Shown one piece after another: positions 16,940-26,397 of a stretch of 49,092 nucleotides of DNA. The position numbers and the translations under genes are program-made. The notes beneath the pieces are model-generated. The model was given only the letters and a program-made list of their open reading frames with translations, had not been told where the DNA came from and did no database searches. This DNA is from Candidatus Poribacteria bacterium (lineage in GTDB: Bacteria; Poribacteria; WGA-4E; WGA-3G): the NCBI GenBank assembly GCA_022821965.1, contig JAJECN010000028.1, positions 1 to 49,092 on the forward strand, given 5' to 3'. Position 1 is the first letter of the stretch, and each line of letters opens with the position of its first letter.

Positions 16940-16974
16940 AATAGGGTGAAGGATAATTCCTTTGCCCTATTTTT
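16940..16974 (+). terminator. Intrinsic terminator after pnp
   Basis: AATAGGG (16940-16946) pairs with CCCTATT (16965-16971), with an inner AGGA/TCCT stem and a run of five Ts (16970-16974). It is a good rho-independent terminator closing the rpsO-pnp operon. Confidence 0.75.
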
Positions 16975-17019
16975 ATGTTTTATAGATGTATAGGTAATTA
17001 CAGGTTTTACTATAAAATT

Positions 17020-17048
17020 TTGCATGTTATCTGTTTTTGTGCTATAAT
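17020..17048 (+). promoter_or_regulatory. Sigma70-like promoter for the small membrane protein
   Basis: TTGCAT (17020-17025), a 17-nt spacer and a perfect TATAAT (17043-17048). Transcription would start near 17055, about 90 nt before the next gene. Confidence 0.6.
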
Positions 17049-17145
17049 TCTGAATATTGAGAAGTCAGCGAACCTCTAACAAAAATAGTAGGGTGAACCT
17101 CTGTGAATGAAGTAAAATACACCAGTAAAATGAGGGATTAAACCG

Positions 17146-17400
17146 ATGAAATCACGACGTATTATTGCCAGACAAGCCTTTAATAAAGGGGACCTGCTTG
17201 ATCAAAGATGGCTAACTTATTTACTCGCCATTGTCCTTATACTCCTTGTTCTTGTTTTTGTTGTTCTATTGACCCCTGAATATAAGCAATATGTTGTTGA
17301 TACCTTCAAATCTATATTTTATGGTGGGAAGCAGGAAGCACCACGTCCGAAGGCTGCTCCGGTAAAATTTCAAGTACCTCTGCTGTTAGATGGGTTTTAA
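17146..17400 (+). CDS. Small single-pass membrane protein
   Basis: An 84-residue protein of unknown function. A basic N-terminal tail (KSRRIIARQAF) is followed by one strongly hydrophobic helix at about 23-43, then a short external or periplasmic tail with a Pro/Ala/Lys-rich end. By the positive-inside rule the N-terminus is cytoplasmic. It has its own promoter and a GAGGG ribosome site before the ATG. It precedes two lipoprotein genes and may belong to the same cell-envelope unit, but no domain is recognisable. Confidence 0.65.
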   Translation: MKSRRIIARQAFNKGDLLDQRWLTYLLAIVLILLVLVFVVLLTPEYKQYVVDTFKSIFYGGKQEAPRPKAAPVKFQVPLLLDGF

Positions 17401-17495
17401 ACGGAACATACGAAGTGAGCAGACCGAGAAGTCGCGAAAACTAACCTTAGGACACCAGCCGGATTACGTTTCCTTATGAAATTTGGGAGAAGAAA

Positions 17496-18011
17496 ATGTC
17501 AAAAACAATGTTCATGTTAGCACTACCGATATGGCTGAGTTTAATCGCTGGATGCGGTTATGTTTCCAAATCAGAGTACTTGGAACATATTAACACCATC
17601 CGTATTCCACCCATTGAGATTCTGGATGCAGATTTTGCTTACGATGAAGCCTCACAGAGAGGCTATGATGAAGTCATTCATGAGAAACTCATCCAACGCT
17701 TTAATCGAAAGTGGCGAGACGGAAACGATGCCGAATTTACGATGCGAATACAGGATTACAATCTAAGGGAGCACGGATTTGGACCTACTGGTGAACCCGA
17801 ATTATTGCGTATGAGCCTACAGATAGAATATCAATTTGTAGACAGAGTTCGCAACGATATTATTGATGAAAGTGACAACTACATCCAGGTTCATGATTTC
17901 TATATTGTACCGAATCGGTCTGAACCTATGGAAACCGTTGAACAAGCCAAAGGTCTCATTGTAGAAGAATTGATAGAGGACCTTTACAACCAGCTCGCTG
18001 AACAGTGGTAA
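17496..18011 (+). CDS. LptE-like LPS-assembly lipoprotein
   Basis: A 171-residue lipoprotein. A short signal peptide ends in the lipobox LIAGC, with lipidated Cys at about residue 20. The mature part has HINTIRIPPIEILDADFAYDE, a following helix and AEFTMRIQDYNLRE. This matches the LptE layout of an opening strand, a helix, then strands that pair with it. LptE plugs the LptD outer-membrane barrel that inserts lipopolysaccharide. No lptD lies in the window. The match is by pattern, so a related outer-membrane lipoprotein remains possible. Confidence 0.7.
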   Translation: MSKTMFMLALPIWLSLIAGCGYVSKSEYLEHINTIRIPPIEILDADFAYDEASQRGYDEVIHEKLIQRFNRKWRDGNDAEFTMRIQDYNLREHGFGPTGEPELLRMSLQIEYQFVDRVRNDIIDESDNYIQVHDFYIVPNRSEPMETVEQAKGLIVEELIEDLYNQLAEQW

Positions 18012-18040
18012 CAGAACATAGCACCGGAGCGCGCACACGA

Positions 18041-19093
18041 ATGAAACACAAGACGGGACGTATTTTTCATAAACTCTACTGTTGCTTGTTCGGTATGCCG
18101 CTTTTCTTAAGTTTGGTGTTAATTTCGTGCAGTGGGGAACAGGGAGATTGGACAGCGGTTCAACAGGAAGGCGAGTATATCTACGGTGTCTGGCACAGTG
18201 CGACAATGAAGAAAGCAGAGCACACCATGCTGAAGGTCGTCAAAAACATTAAGAACGCGTCAATGTTGTCGGAGGGACCGCTAACGATAGAAGAGGTGGA
18301 GCAACCAGCTATTTCGCCCGAACATCTCTTGCCGGGTGATGGTGAATTCTTGGATTGGGTTCAGTCGCGTGCACCATCAACATATCAGGGTAAAACCCTT
18401 TATCGGGATAGAGCTGCATCACCTGATCTTTACCACGCTTACGGTTTCCAACGACAGGCAGAGGTGGAATATCAGGCACCTCAATTCGGTTCAAAACCTC
18501 TGATACTGCTTGAAATCTTCGATATGGGCACGCCAGAAAATGCCTTCGGAATTTACAACTTTCACATTTATCCGCAAGCCAAGTTTGAATGGGTGGGCAG
18601 CAAGGCGATGCTTTCAGGCGGGTATCTCCGGTTTTCAAAAGGGAGATATTTCATTCAGATTGAAGGCTATGAGTTCGCAACGGGCATTCGTGAAGCAATG
18701 ATTGCAATTGCAAAGGCTGTCGCTTCAGAAATTAAAGACCCACCTCCAGAACCACGAATTCTTACGCTACTCCCAAGCAATAAAGTGAGTGGAAGTGTCA
18801 AGTTGTTCCGCTCAAATTGGGCGTTGCGCCAAATCTACAGTGCATTACCTGTCAATGTGCCACAATTAAGTGATCCAGCACTCGGTGTCTCCGCGCGCTA
18901 TCAAGATAACGCTGATTCGGCGAATTGGATAGATGCGCAGATTGTTTTTATCATCCGTTTTTCTGACACCTCTGCGGCGGAATCCGCCTATACGCTTTAC
19001 CGGGATTCCGTAATGAAGGCAGCTGTGTCTCCTGAAGTCGGAGCGGATGGCGCGATTCTTGTGAACGAGCTTGTCGTGCCAAGAGCAAATTAA
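18041..19093 (+). CDS. Lipoprotein with DUF6599-like domain
   Basis: A 350-residue exported lipoprotein. The ATG at 18041 gives a basic start (MKHKTGRIFHK), a hydrophobic core and the lipobox VLISC; a GTG at 18005 would add 12 unneeded residues. The body contains LYHAYGFQRQAEVEYQAP and LEIFDMGTPENAFGIYNF, the hallmark segments of DUF6599 proteins. The function of that family is not known to me. It starts 29 nt after the LptE-like gene, so they are probably co-transcribed. Confidence 0.75.
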   Translation: MKHKTGRIFHKLYCCLFGMPLFLSLVLISCSGEQGDWTAVQQEGEYIYGVWHSATMKKAEHTMLKVVKNIKNASMLSEGPLTIEEVEQPAISPEHLLPGDGEFLDWVQSRAPSTYQGKTLYRDRAASPDLYHAYGFQRQAEVEYQAPQFGSKPLILLEIFDMGTPENAFGIYNFHIYPQAKFEWVGSKAMLSGGYLRFSKGRYFIQIEGYEFATGIREAMIAIAKAVASEIKDPPPEPRILTLLPSNKVSGSVKLFRSNWALRQIYSALPVNVPQLSDPALGVSARYQDNADSANWIDAQIVFIIRFSDTSAAESAYTLYRDSVMKAAVSPEVGADGAILVNELVVPRAN

Positions 19094-19124
19094 AAAAGCA
19101 TGTTTCTTTAACAGGTTTAACCAA

Positions 19125-19222
19125 AGACGTAAGCCCAACCATCGGGCGGGGCTGGATATACGCCGGGGAACCTTATGCCTCGAACCGACTTGCCTAATCC
19201 GCAAGGAAAATTAAAAATAGGA
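19125..19222 (+). promoter_or_regulatory. SD-covering leader element, copy A
   Basis: First copy of a recurring leader. Stem 1 is GCCC (19133-19136) with GGGC (19144-19147). The 3' hairpin pairs CTTGC (19189-19193) with GCAAG (19201-19205), covering the AAGGA that follows. It ends in GCAAGGAAAATTAAAAATA. Unlike the nuo copies, the gene then has a second AGGAG (19219-19223) of its own before its ATG. Confidence 0.6.
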
Positions 19223-19230
19223 GATTTCTC

Positions 19231-19983
19231 ATGCGAGGCGATTTTGAAGCCTATCTCAACGACTCATTTCGTGATGAAAATGGCAAACTTGATTTAGCAG
19301 CATTGTTGGCATTAGAGGACGAAGCTGATATGGATGTCGTTGTCGTCATGCCGACTCCCCAACCGCTTCCCGAAAACAGTGAACTTGCCGAAGCGATTCG
19401 CGGTAATCCGCGTACCCTCGGTTGCGCACTTGTACATCCGACAGAACCGGAACCTGTTGAGCAGGTCAGATTGACGGCTGAAGTGTGGGAGATGCCTGGG
19501 ATTAAACTGATGCCCGCCATTCACAATTACAATGTAGATGATCCTATTGTGCGTCCTGTTGTTGAAGCCGCACGTGACTATGGACTTATCATCTCAATTC
19601 ACTCTGGACCTAACAATTGTCATCCCAACCGGATCGGCACTGTCGCAAGTTGGGTACCAGAGACCCCTATTATCATGGATCACATGGGATTTCCTGACGA
19701 TTTAGACGCGGGTATCTCTGTCGCAAAAGCGAATAAGAATGTTTCACTCGGAACCACTATCTTAAGATTTCATCGCCGTTGGGGGACCGACCCGGACACC
19801 GTTGTTCCAACTGAGGTGAAAACCGCAGTTGACGAACTCGGACCCGAGCAGATCGTCTTCGGTTCTAATTTGCCTGAATACCGTCCTATTCAGGTTATCA
19901 ACGCTCTCAAGCGATTAGAGCTCGGCGATGATGCAGAGGCGCTGATCTTCGGTGGAAACCTCGCACGTATCTATGGGCTTTAA
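19231..19983 (+). CDS. Amidohydrolase-2-like TIM-barrel protein
   Basis: A 250-residue protein of the amidohydrolase-related (PF04909-type) superfamily. Matching segments are GIKLMPAIHNYNVDDP, GLIISIHSGPN, IIMDHMGFP and IVFGSNLPEYRP. It lacks the N-terminal HxH metal motif. The usual catalytic Asp of the GSDxP motif is Asn in this protein (GSN). Activity is therefore doubtful, or uses a different metal arrangement. Its stop is 9 nt before gcvT, so it may be co-transcribed with the glycine cleavage genes. Substrate unknown. Confidence 0.7.
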   Translation: MRGDFEAYLNDSFRDENGKLDLAALLALEDEADMDVVVVMPTPQPLPENSELAEAIRGNPRTLGCALVHPTEPEPVEQVRLTAEVWEMPGIKLMPAIHNYNVDDPIVRPVVEAARDYGLIISIHSGPNNCHPNRIGTVASWVPETPIIMDHMGFPDDLDAGISVAKANKNVSLGTTILRFHRRWGTDPDTVVPTEVKTAVDELGPEQIVFGSNLPEYRPIQVINALKRLELGDDAEALIFGGNLARIYGL

Positions 19984-19992
19984 AGACGTAAA

Positions 19993-21069
19993 ATGAAGAG
20001 AACACCCCTTTATCAGGTTCATGAATCCCTTAATGCGAAATTCACCGAATTCGGTGGCTGGGAGATGCCACTCCAATATAGCAGTATTGTTAAGGAGCAT
20101 CTATCTGTTCGGACGAATGTGGGCTTATTTGACCTGTCGCACATGGGAGAATTTGATGTCTCTGGACCGGGAGTGAACGAATTGGTGCAGAAACTCAGCA
20201 CGAACGATATTGGACGTTTAACCGATGGACGTGTATTGTATACGCTATTCTGTAATGAAACAGGCGGAATTGTTGACGATCTGTTGATTTATCGACGCGC
20301 CGATGACCACTATATGTTGGTGGTCAATGCTGCCAACATTGACAAGGATTTGACGTGGGTAGAAACCCACAACAACGCGGGCACGAAAGTAAAAGATGTA
20401 AGCGAGAACACGGCTCTCATCGCGCTACAAGGTCCAAAGTCAATAGAAATTCTGAATCCTTTCGTTCCCAAACGAGATGTTTCTGAAATTTCGTTTTTTC
20501 GCTTTGTCGTAGATGAAATTGCTGGTATCCCGACCACCATTTCACGAACTGGATATACCGGTGAAATCGGTTTTGAGTTATATGTTGATGCAAGCGATGC
20601 GGAGAATTTGTGGAATGTGCTCTACCCTGCTGTGATAGAAGCAGATGGACAACCAGTAGGACTCGGCGCTCGCGACACCTTACGGCTTGAAGCTGGACTT
20701 CGCCTCTACGGCATGGATATGGATGACGACACGAACCCGTTTGAAGTGGGTCTTGGTAAGTTTGTCAAATCCAAGGGGCGACAGTTTATTGGAAAGGGCG
20801 CACTCCTTGCAGCAAAAAAGAAAGGTATCGTGAAACAGATGGTAGGATTTCAGATGCTTGACCGCGCTGTGGCACGCGCGGGTTATGCTGTTTATCAGCA
20901 GGGTGAACACATAGGCAGCGTAACGAGTGGAGCACCTTCGCCGAGTCTCAAATGTAATATCGGCTTCGCCTCTATTTCATCGAAAATAACGCTTGAAGAT
21001 GAGGGGATTGATATAGAAGTCCGTGGTAGGTTACATTCCGCTAAAATTGTGAACTTGCCATTTATTTAA
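19993..21069 (+). CDS. gcvT: Glycine cleavage system T protein (aminomethyltransferase)
   Basis: A 358-residue tetrahydrofolate-dependent enzyme. It releases ammonia from the aminomethyl group carried on lipoyl-GcvH and forms methylene-THF. Conserved segments: TPLYQVHESLNAKFTEFGGW, GLFDLSHMGEFDVSGP, RTGYTGEIGFELYV, LGARDTLRLEAGLRLYGMDM and the C-terminal GSVTSGAPSPSLKCNIGFA. Length is normal. It is followed after a 251-nt gap by gcvH and gcvP. No glycine riboswitch was recognised before any gene of this set. Confidence 0.95.
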   Translation: MKRTPLYQVHESLNAKFTEFGGWEMPLQYSSIVKEHLSVRTNVGLFDLSHMGEFDVSGPGVNELVQKLSTNDIGRLTDGRVLYTLFCNETGGIVDDLLIYRRADDHYMLVVNAANIDKDLTWVETHNNAGTKVKDVSENTALIALQGPKSIEILNPFVPKRDVSEISFFRFVVDEIAGIPTTISRTGYTGEIGFELYVDASDAENLWNVLYPAVIEADGQPVGLGARDTLRLEAGLRLYGMDMDDDTNPFEVGLGKFVKSKGRQFIGKGALLAAKKKGIVKQMVGFQMLDRAVARAGYAVYQQGEHIGSVTSGAPSPSLKCNIGFASISSKITLEDEGIDIEVRGRLHSAKIVNLPFI

Positions 21070-21320
21070 TTTTTTACTGAGGATTACCACTTGTGCCAAT
21101 TAATTTTGCTTGGGTTCCTCAGAATTGCACTATTTCATTGGCTTTGTAGCATGATGCACGTCGCATCTGGGCGAGTACGCCGCAAATCTGTTAGATTGTA
21201 TATCCTCTGACGCAGACTGACAGTCTACGCCACAAAACGCCTATGAATAATGGATCCCTTCAAACAATTCGCGCAAGCCGTTAGGATTGTAATTTTTTAT
21301 AGCATAATATAGAGAGCAAA
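21070..21320. other. gcvT-gcvH spacer with a near-palindrome
   Basis: A 251-nt spacer, unusual for genes of one pathway. CGCAGACTG (21211-21219) faces CAGTCTACG (21221-21229) across one base, a palindrome with one mismatch. An AT-rich stretch just before gcvH may hold a promoter but no clear pair of boxes was found. No gene seen. Confidence 0.5.
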
Positions 21321-21707
21321 ATGATTCCACAAAACTTAAAATACATGGAAAGCCATGAATGGGCAAGGCAAGAAGGTGACATCGTCACTATCGGTATCAG
21401 CGACTATGCCCAATCCGAAATTCAGGATATCGTTTACGTTGAATTGCCGGAGGTTGGCACTGAACTTACACAGAAAACGGAATTCGGCGTGATAGAATCT
21501 GTCAAAGCAGCGTTCGACCTGTATGCCCCTGTTAGTGGTGAAGTGATTGAGGTCAACGAATCGCTTCTTGATGCCCCGGAACAGGTTAATGAATCCCCTT
21601 ATGATGACGGATGGTTTCTGAAAATCAAAATGACCGATCCCAGTGAACTTGACGCGCTTCTTGATGCCGACGGTTATCAAGCACACATTGAGGCAGAGCA
21701 TGCCTGA
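21321..21707 (+). CDS. gcvH: Glycine cleavage system H protein
   Basis: A 128-residue lipoyl carrier shuttling the aminomethyl intermediate between GcvP, GcvT and the L protein. It opens [21 protein letters not shown], and the lipoylation site is K62 in [27 protein letters not shown] closes the domain. Length is normal. Its last 8 nt overlap the gcvP start. Confidence 0.95.
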   Translation: MIPQNLKYMESHEWARQEGDIVTIGISDYAQSEIQDIVYVELPEVGTELTQKTEFGVIESVKAAFDLYAPVSGEVIEVNESLLDAPEQVNESPYDDGWFLKIKMTDPSELDALLDADGYQAHIEAEHA

Positions 21708-24624
21708 AAAAGAAAAAAACAAAAGTCATTTTTCAGACCGACATATTGGTCCTCGTCCAGAGGACATTGAACTGATGTTAACGACGCTCGGCTATTCTTC
21801 AATGGCAGACTTCATCGAAAATGTTGTGCCAGCGGACATTCGTTTGTCGGCAACCTTTAATCTAAATGAAAATGCCAGGGGTTTAGGGCATAGCTTGCAA
21901 GCCCATATTGCAAAGTCAGAATCGGAAGTACTTGGGGTGCTAAAAGAACTTGCCTCCCAGAACCAAGTCTTCCGTTCCTTTATTGGGATGGGCTACTATA
22001 ATTGCTTTGTGCCACCGGTTATCCAACGCAACATTTTAGAAAATCCGGGCTGGTATACGCAATACACACCCTATCAGGCTGAGATTTCACAGGGACGTTT
22101 GGAGGCATTGCTCAATTTCCAAACAATGGTTATTGATTTGACCGGTTTACCTATTGCGAATGCTTCACTCCTTGACGAGGCAACAGCTGCTGCGGAAGCA
22201 ATGGGAATGTGTTTTGCAAATGTACCGCGGAAAATCACTCGAAGCTTTTTTGTGTCAGAAACCTGTCATCCACAAACAATCGCTGTTCTACAAACACGCG
22301 CTGAACCGCTCGGTATTGAGCTACAAATCGGTGACCATCGTGATGTCAATTTTGACACACCGATCTTAGGTGCCATCGTGCAATATCCCGCCACGGATGG
22401 TGCGATTTACGATTATCATCAATTCGCTGCACAGGTACACGCTGCTGGTGGTCTATTTGTCGCTGCGACAGATCTGTTGGCACTAACACTCCTACGTCCA
22501 CCCGGTGAGTTTGGCGCGGACATCGCTATCGGTAGCGCACAGCGGTTTGGTGTGCCTCTTGGATATGGCGGTCCTCACGCAGCCTTTCTTTCCACACATG
22601 AAGAGCTTAAACGTAGTATCCCCGGACGGATTGCTGGCGTATCCCACGATGCAAACGGCAAGCCTGCTATTCGCTTAGCACTCCAGACGCGGGAACAGCA
22701 TATCCGGCGTGAAAAGGCAACGAGCAATATCTGCACCGCACAAGTGCTGCTCGCTGTGATGGCAGGGATGTACGCTGTCCATCACGGTCCCACAGGACTT
22801 AGGCAGATTGCGGAACGTGTACATTCACTCACCTGTAGGTTACGGGCAGGACTTGAAAAACTCGGCTATAGCACCGGAGAAGCCCCAAGTTTTGATACCC
22901 TCTCTGTTAATGTCCCGACGGAAGTAACAAACGAATTGCACGCTTCTGCACAAGCGAGAGAAATAAACCTTCGGGAAATTGATTCAACACACATCGGCAT
23001 TTCCTTAGATGAAACAACGACATCTGCAGATGTTGAAGAACTTCAGCAGATTTTCGCTGAAAACAACAGGGAGGGCACAAAGCACACATCTCCTCTTCTA
23101 CCCTTCCAGTCTTCCCCTTCCATTCCTGTCGAATTTCAGCGTGAAACGCCCTATCTGACGCATCCTGTTTTCAATAGTTACCATTCTGAAACTGAGATGC
23201 TCCGCTATATCCACAGACTCCAAACCAAAGATATCTCCCTTGTGAATGCGATGATTCCACTCGGTTCTTGTACGATGAAACTCAACGCTACAACGGAGAT
23301 GGTGCCGGTGACATGGCGCGAGTTCGGAGAGTTGCACCCATTCGTGCCGCAGGAGCAAGCGGAAGGCTACCGATGTCTATTTTCACAATTGGAATCATGG
23401 TTGGCTGAGATAACGGGTTATAGTGGTATCTCACTGCAACCAAATGCGGGTTCGCAGGGTGAATATGCGGGGTTGTTGGTCATCCGCAAATACCACGAGA
23501 GTCGCAATGAATCGCATCGTAACATCTGCTTAATCCCGACCTCTGCCCACGGCACAAACCCCGCAAGTGCTGTGATGGCAGGTATGCAAGTCGTTGTTGT
23601 GGCGTGCGATTTGGAGGGAAATATTGATCTCGATGATCTCCGGGAGAAAGCAGATACACATCGTGACAATCTTGCCGCTGCGATGATTACATACCCTTCA
23701 ACGCACGGTGTGTTTGAAGAGAAAATTCGGGAAATTTGCGACATTGTTCATCAATCCGGTGGACAAGTCTACATGGATGGTGCGAATCTGAACGCCCTGG
23801 TTGGTATTGCACAACCAGCGGATATCGGAGCAGATGTTTGCCATTTAAATCTCCATAAAACCTTCTGTATTCCTCACGGCGGTGGTGGACCAGGAATGGG
23901 GCCCATTGGAGTCAAGGCACATCTCACGGATTTCTTACCGACACATCCGCTTGTTAATGTTGGTGGTAAGACAGGGATTGGAACCGTATCTGCGGCACCG
24001 TGGGGAAGTCCTGGAATTCTACCAATCTCTTGGGCGTATATCGCGATGATGGGAGCGGACGGACTTACGTTGGCAACGGAAGTCGCGATTCTTAACGCCA
24101 ACTATATCGCGAAGAAACTCGCCTCTCACTATCCTGTGCTTTATACAGGGAAACAAGGCTTAGTCGCACATGAATGTATCATTGATTTGCGTGCCTTCAA
24201 AAAGAGCACTGACATAGACGTAACGGATGTTGCAAAGCGATTGATGGATTACGGATTCCATGCACCGACTGTTTCTTGGCCCGTGCCGGGCGCGATGATG
24301 ATTGAACCGACAGAAAGCGAATCGAGAGCCGAGTTAGAGCGGTTCTGTGATGCCCTCATTTCGATTCGTGAGGAGATCACCGAGATTGAGACAGGAACTG
24401 CCGATCGGGAAGATAATGTACTAAAAAACGCGCCTCACACAGTGGAAATGGTTACGCAATCTGAATGGGGTCATCCGTATTCACGTGAAAAAGCGGCATT
24501 TCCGAAGCCTTGGGTCCGCGACGCTAAATTTTGGCCCCCTGTGGCGCGCATTAACGAAGTTTATGGGGACAGAAATCTTATGTGTGCCTGCCCACCGCTT
24601 GACGAATATAAAACTGATGGCTGA
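21700..24624 (+). CDS. gcvP: Glycine dehydrogenase (decarboxylating), single-chain P protein
   Basis: A 974-residue PLP enzyme that decarboxylates glycine and loads the aminomethyl group onto GcvH. The full-length fused form is present rather than split GcvPA/GcvPB. The N-terminal half has [14 protein letters not shown] and [19 protein letters not shown]. The C-terminal half carries the PLP lysine K720 in [19 protein letters not shown]. The ATG at 21700 overlaps the gcvH stop. An insertion-like linker rich in Ser/Pro sits near residues 465-480 between the halves. No lpd (L protein) gene is nearby. Confidence 0.95.
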   Translation: MPEKEKNKSHFSDRHIGPRPEDIELMLTTLGYSSMADFIENVVPADIRLSATFNLNENARGLGHSLQAHIAKSESEVLGVLKELASQNQVFRSFIGMGYYNCFVPPVIQRNILENPGWYTQYTPYQAEISQGRLEALLNFQTMVIDLTGLPIANASLLDEATAAAEAMGMCFANVPRKITRSFFVSETCHPQTIAVLQTRAEPLGIELQIGDHRDVNFDTPILGAIVQYPATDGAIYDYHQFAAQVHAAGGLFVAATDLLALTLLRPPGEFGADIAIGSAQRFGVPLGYGGPHAAFLSTHEELKRSIPGRIAGVSHDANGKPAIRLALQTREQHIRREKATSNICTAQVLLAVMAGMYAVHHGPTGLRQIAERVHSLTCRLRAGLEKLGYSTGEAPSFDTLSVNVPTEVTNELHASAQAREINLREIDSTHIGISLDETTTSADVEELQQIFAENNREGTKHTSPLLPFQSSPSIPVEFQRETPYLTHPVFNSYHSETEMLRYIHRLQTKDISLVNAMIPLGSCTMKLNATTEMVPVTWREFGELHPFVPQEQAEGYRCLFSQLESWLAEITGYSGISLQPNAGSQGEYAGLLVIRKYHESRNESHRNICLIPTSAHGTNPASAVMAGMQVVVVACDLEGNIDLDDLREKADTHRDNLAAAMITYPSTHGVFEEKIREICDIVHQSGGQVYMDGANLNALVGIAQPADIGADVCHLNLHKTFCIPHGGGGPGMGPIGVKAHLTDFLPTHPLVNVGGKTGIGTVSAAPWGSPGILPISWAYIAMMGADGLTLATEVAILNANYIAKKLASHYPVLYTGKQGLVAHECIIDLRAFKKSTDIDVTDVAKRLMDYGFHAPTVSWPVPGAMMIEPTESESRAELERFCDALISIREEITEIETGTADREDNVLKNAPHTVEMVTQSEWGHPYSREKAAFPKPWVRDAKFWPPVARINEVYGDRNLMCACPPLDEYKTDG

Positions 24625-24653
24625 TAGCTAATAACCGATACGCTTAAAAAAAT

Positions 24654-26060
24654 ATGAAAGCAATAATTATAGGCGCAGGAGAGGTAGGGTTTCATATTGC
24701 CAAGCTTCTCACTGTCCAAGATAACGATGTTGTTCTCATTGATGAGTCCGAGGCTGCTTGCAACCGAGTCAATGAACAGCTGGACTTGCAGACCTTACGT
24801 GGACCAGGAGCGTCTCCACGTCTCCTGAAAACCGCCGGGATTGACGAAGCTGATCTCCTCATTGCCGTTACGAATAGCGATGAAATTAATATGCTCGCTT
24901 GTCAAATAGCTGACAGGTACAGTGTTAACACAAAAATTGCTCGTGTTTCAAATCCGGACTACTTCTCCATGGAAAGTGGACTGACGCCCAACGATTTCGG
25001 TATCAATCTTCTGGTTAATCCGGAACATCTCTGTGTGGCTGAATTTGTTAGACTTCTACAAATACCTGAAGCGAGAGAGATTGTCGAATTTGAGGATGGT
25101 AAGGTCCAACTCGTTTCCTTCCGAGCGAAACAATCAAACCCTTTGATAGGAAAATCGCTTGCTGAATTAGATGCAAGTGGGCTTCTCACGGATACCCGCT
25201 TTGCCGCGATTAGTCGTCGGGGTCGTTCCAATAACGGAAATCCCACTCAGAACGGGAACAGGCATATTATCATTCCAAGGGGTGATGATGCTTTACGACA
25301 GGGAGACGAAGTCTTTGTCATCGGTAGTTCGTTGGCAGTTGAACAATTGCTACGCATCAGTGGTATCGCGTTCAATCAGCAGCTTGACCGTGTTATCATT
25401 ATTGGTGCGAGTCCTATCGGTATTGAGCTTGCCCGTGTACTTGAAGAAAACGATACCAACGTCAAACTTATTGAGGAGGATCAAGCGAAAGCCCGACAAG
25501 CATCCCAAATGCTAAAGCGGACGACCGTTTTACAGGGCAATTACCTCCAATTTAGGCTCCTTGAAGAAGCCGGTGTGGATGGGGTCAACGGATTCGTTTC
25601 CGTTACGGGTGACGATGAAAACGATATTATGGCATGTATGACGGCGAAGGAACAAGGTGCTCAGCGTGTGCTCGCGCTCGTTCAACAGCCGCGTTATCTT
25701 CCCTTGTTAGCACGTATTCCGAGGCTTGATGGGGCAGTGAGTCGGCATCTCACTGTTGTGAGTAATATCCTACGACTCATCCGCCGCGGGAACATAGTGT
25801 CCGTTGCTTCGCTTCATGGAATAGATGCAGAAGTCATTGAGATCGTTGCTGGTGTCAACGCTAAAATTGTTCACAAAGAACTTACCACCTTTAAAACAAC
25901 ATTTCCTGAGAACGCCTTCATCGGTGCCGTTATTCGGCGGGAAAGACTCATTATTCCGACCGGACAGTCTGTTATCCAACCTGCAGATCGCGTGATTGTT
26001 TTCAGTATGCCTGGGGCGATTCCGGTTGTCGAAGACTTATTCGCTGAACGGAGAACCTAA
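24654..26060 (+). CDS. trkA: Trk system potassium uptake protein TrkA
   Basis: A 468-residue peripheral regulator of K+ uptake. Two RCK (KTN) units are visible. The first begins MKAIIIGAGEVGFHIAKLL with VVLIDESEAACNRV. The second begins RVIIIGASPIGIELARVLEE. Each is a Rossmann NAD(H)-binding domain followed by a TrkA-C domain (ending in RQGDEVFVIGSS and QPADRVIVFSMPG). NAD/NADH binding gates the partner TrkH, encoded next. The 337-nt gap between them carries repeats. Confidence 0.93.
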   Translation: MKAIIIGAGEVGFHIAKLLTVQDNDVVLIDESEAACNRVNEQLDLQTLRGPGASPRLLKTAGIDEADLLIAVTNSDEINMLACQIADRYSVNTKIARVSNPDYFSMESGLTPNDFGINLLVNPEHLCVAEFVRLLQIPEAREIVEFEDGKVQLVSFRAKQSNPLIGKSLAELDASGLLTDTRFAAISRRGRSNNGNPTQNGNRHIIIPRGDDALRQGDEVFVIGSSLAVEQLLRISGIAFNQQLDRVIIIGASPIGIELARVLEENDTNVKLIEEDQAKARQASQMLKRTTVLQGNYLQFRLLEEAGVDGVNGFVSVTGDDENDIMACMTAKEQGAQRVLALVQQPRYLPLLARIPRLDGAVSRHLTVVSNILRLIRRGNIVSVASLHGIDAEVIEIVAGVNAKIVHKELTTFKTTFPENAFIGAVIRRERLIIPTGQSVIQPADRVIVFSMPGAIPVVEDLFAERRT

Positions 26061-26063
26061 AAG

Positions 26064-26397
26064 GTTACCAGTTTTCAGTTCGGTTTTTCTGTGAAAAACC
26101 TTTCAGTTATTAATACTTGTAGGTTGGGTTGAGCGGTTAAGCCGCCTGTGTTTATACCAGAACGGATGCCCGCCATGAATCTTTCATGGAGAACGCGCGC
26201 GAAACCCAACAAGCCAACCACTTTGGCAGTCAAAAAGCGTTGGGTTTCACGCGACCTTTGGTATGTTGCAGTTTCCTTGTATTGAGTAGTCTCTTTTGTA
26301 TGCACGTTTTACTTGATCCCCGTTCAACCCAACCTACAAGCTCCAAGCACTGATAACTGATAAATCTCACTGCGATGCAAACCGATAACTATAAAAC
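26064..26397. repeat. Composite trkA-trkH spacer with GGTTATCGG-type arms
   Basis: The spacer starts with GGTTACCAGTTTTCAGTT-type sequence and ends with ACTGATAACTGATAA and CCGATAACTATAAAA. These resemble the arms of the inverted-repeat spacers found in the nuo cluster. A second, unrelated palindromic element (26116-26340) lies between the arms, as if inserted into an older copy. No gene seen. Confidence 0.5.
26116..26340. mobile_element. 225-bp MITE-like palindromic element
   Basis: Perfect 17-bp terminal inverted repeats, CTTGTAGGTTGGGTTGA at 26116-26132 and its complement at 26324-26340. Inside, GCGCGAAACCCAAC (26197-26210) faces GTTGGGTTTCACGC (26239-26252) with one mismatch, and GCCAA/TTGGC forms the tip. 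It contains no credible gene. The structure suits a non-autonomous miniature transposable element; target duplications could not be identified with certainty. Confidence 0.6.

Noticed and set aside
21070..21320. Glycine riboswitch in the gcvT-gcvH spacer
   Set aside because: No tandem GGAGAG-type aptamer motifs are visible; only a short near-palindrome.
26075..26305. 76-codon minus-strand frame between trkA and trkH
   Set aside because: It lies across the MITE-like palindrome and has no family features. The translated sequence is a by-product of the repeat.
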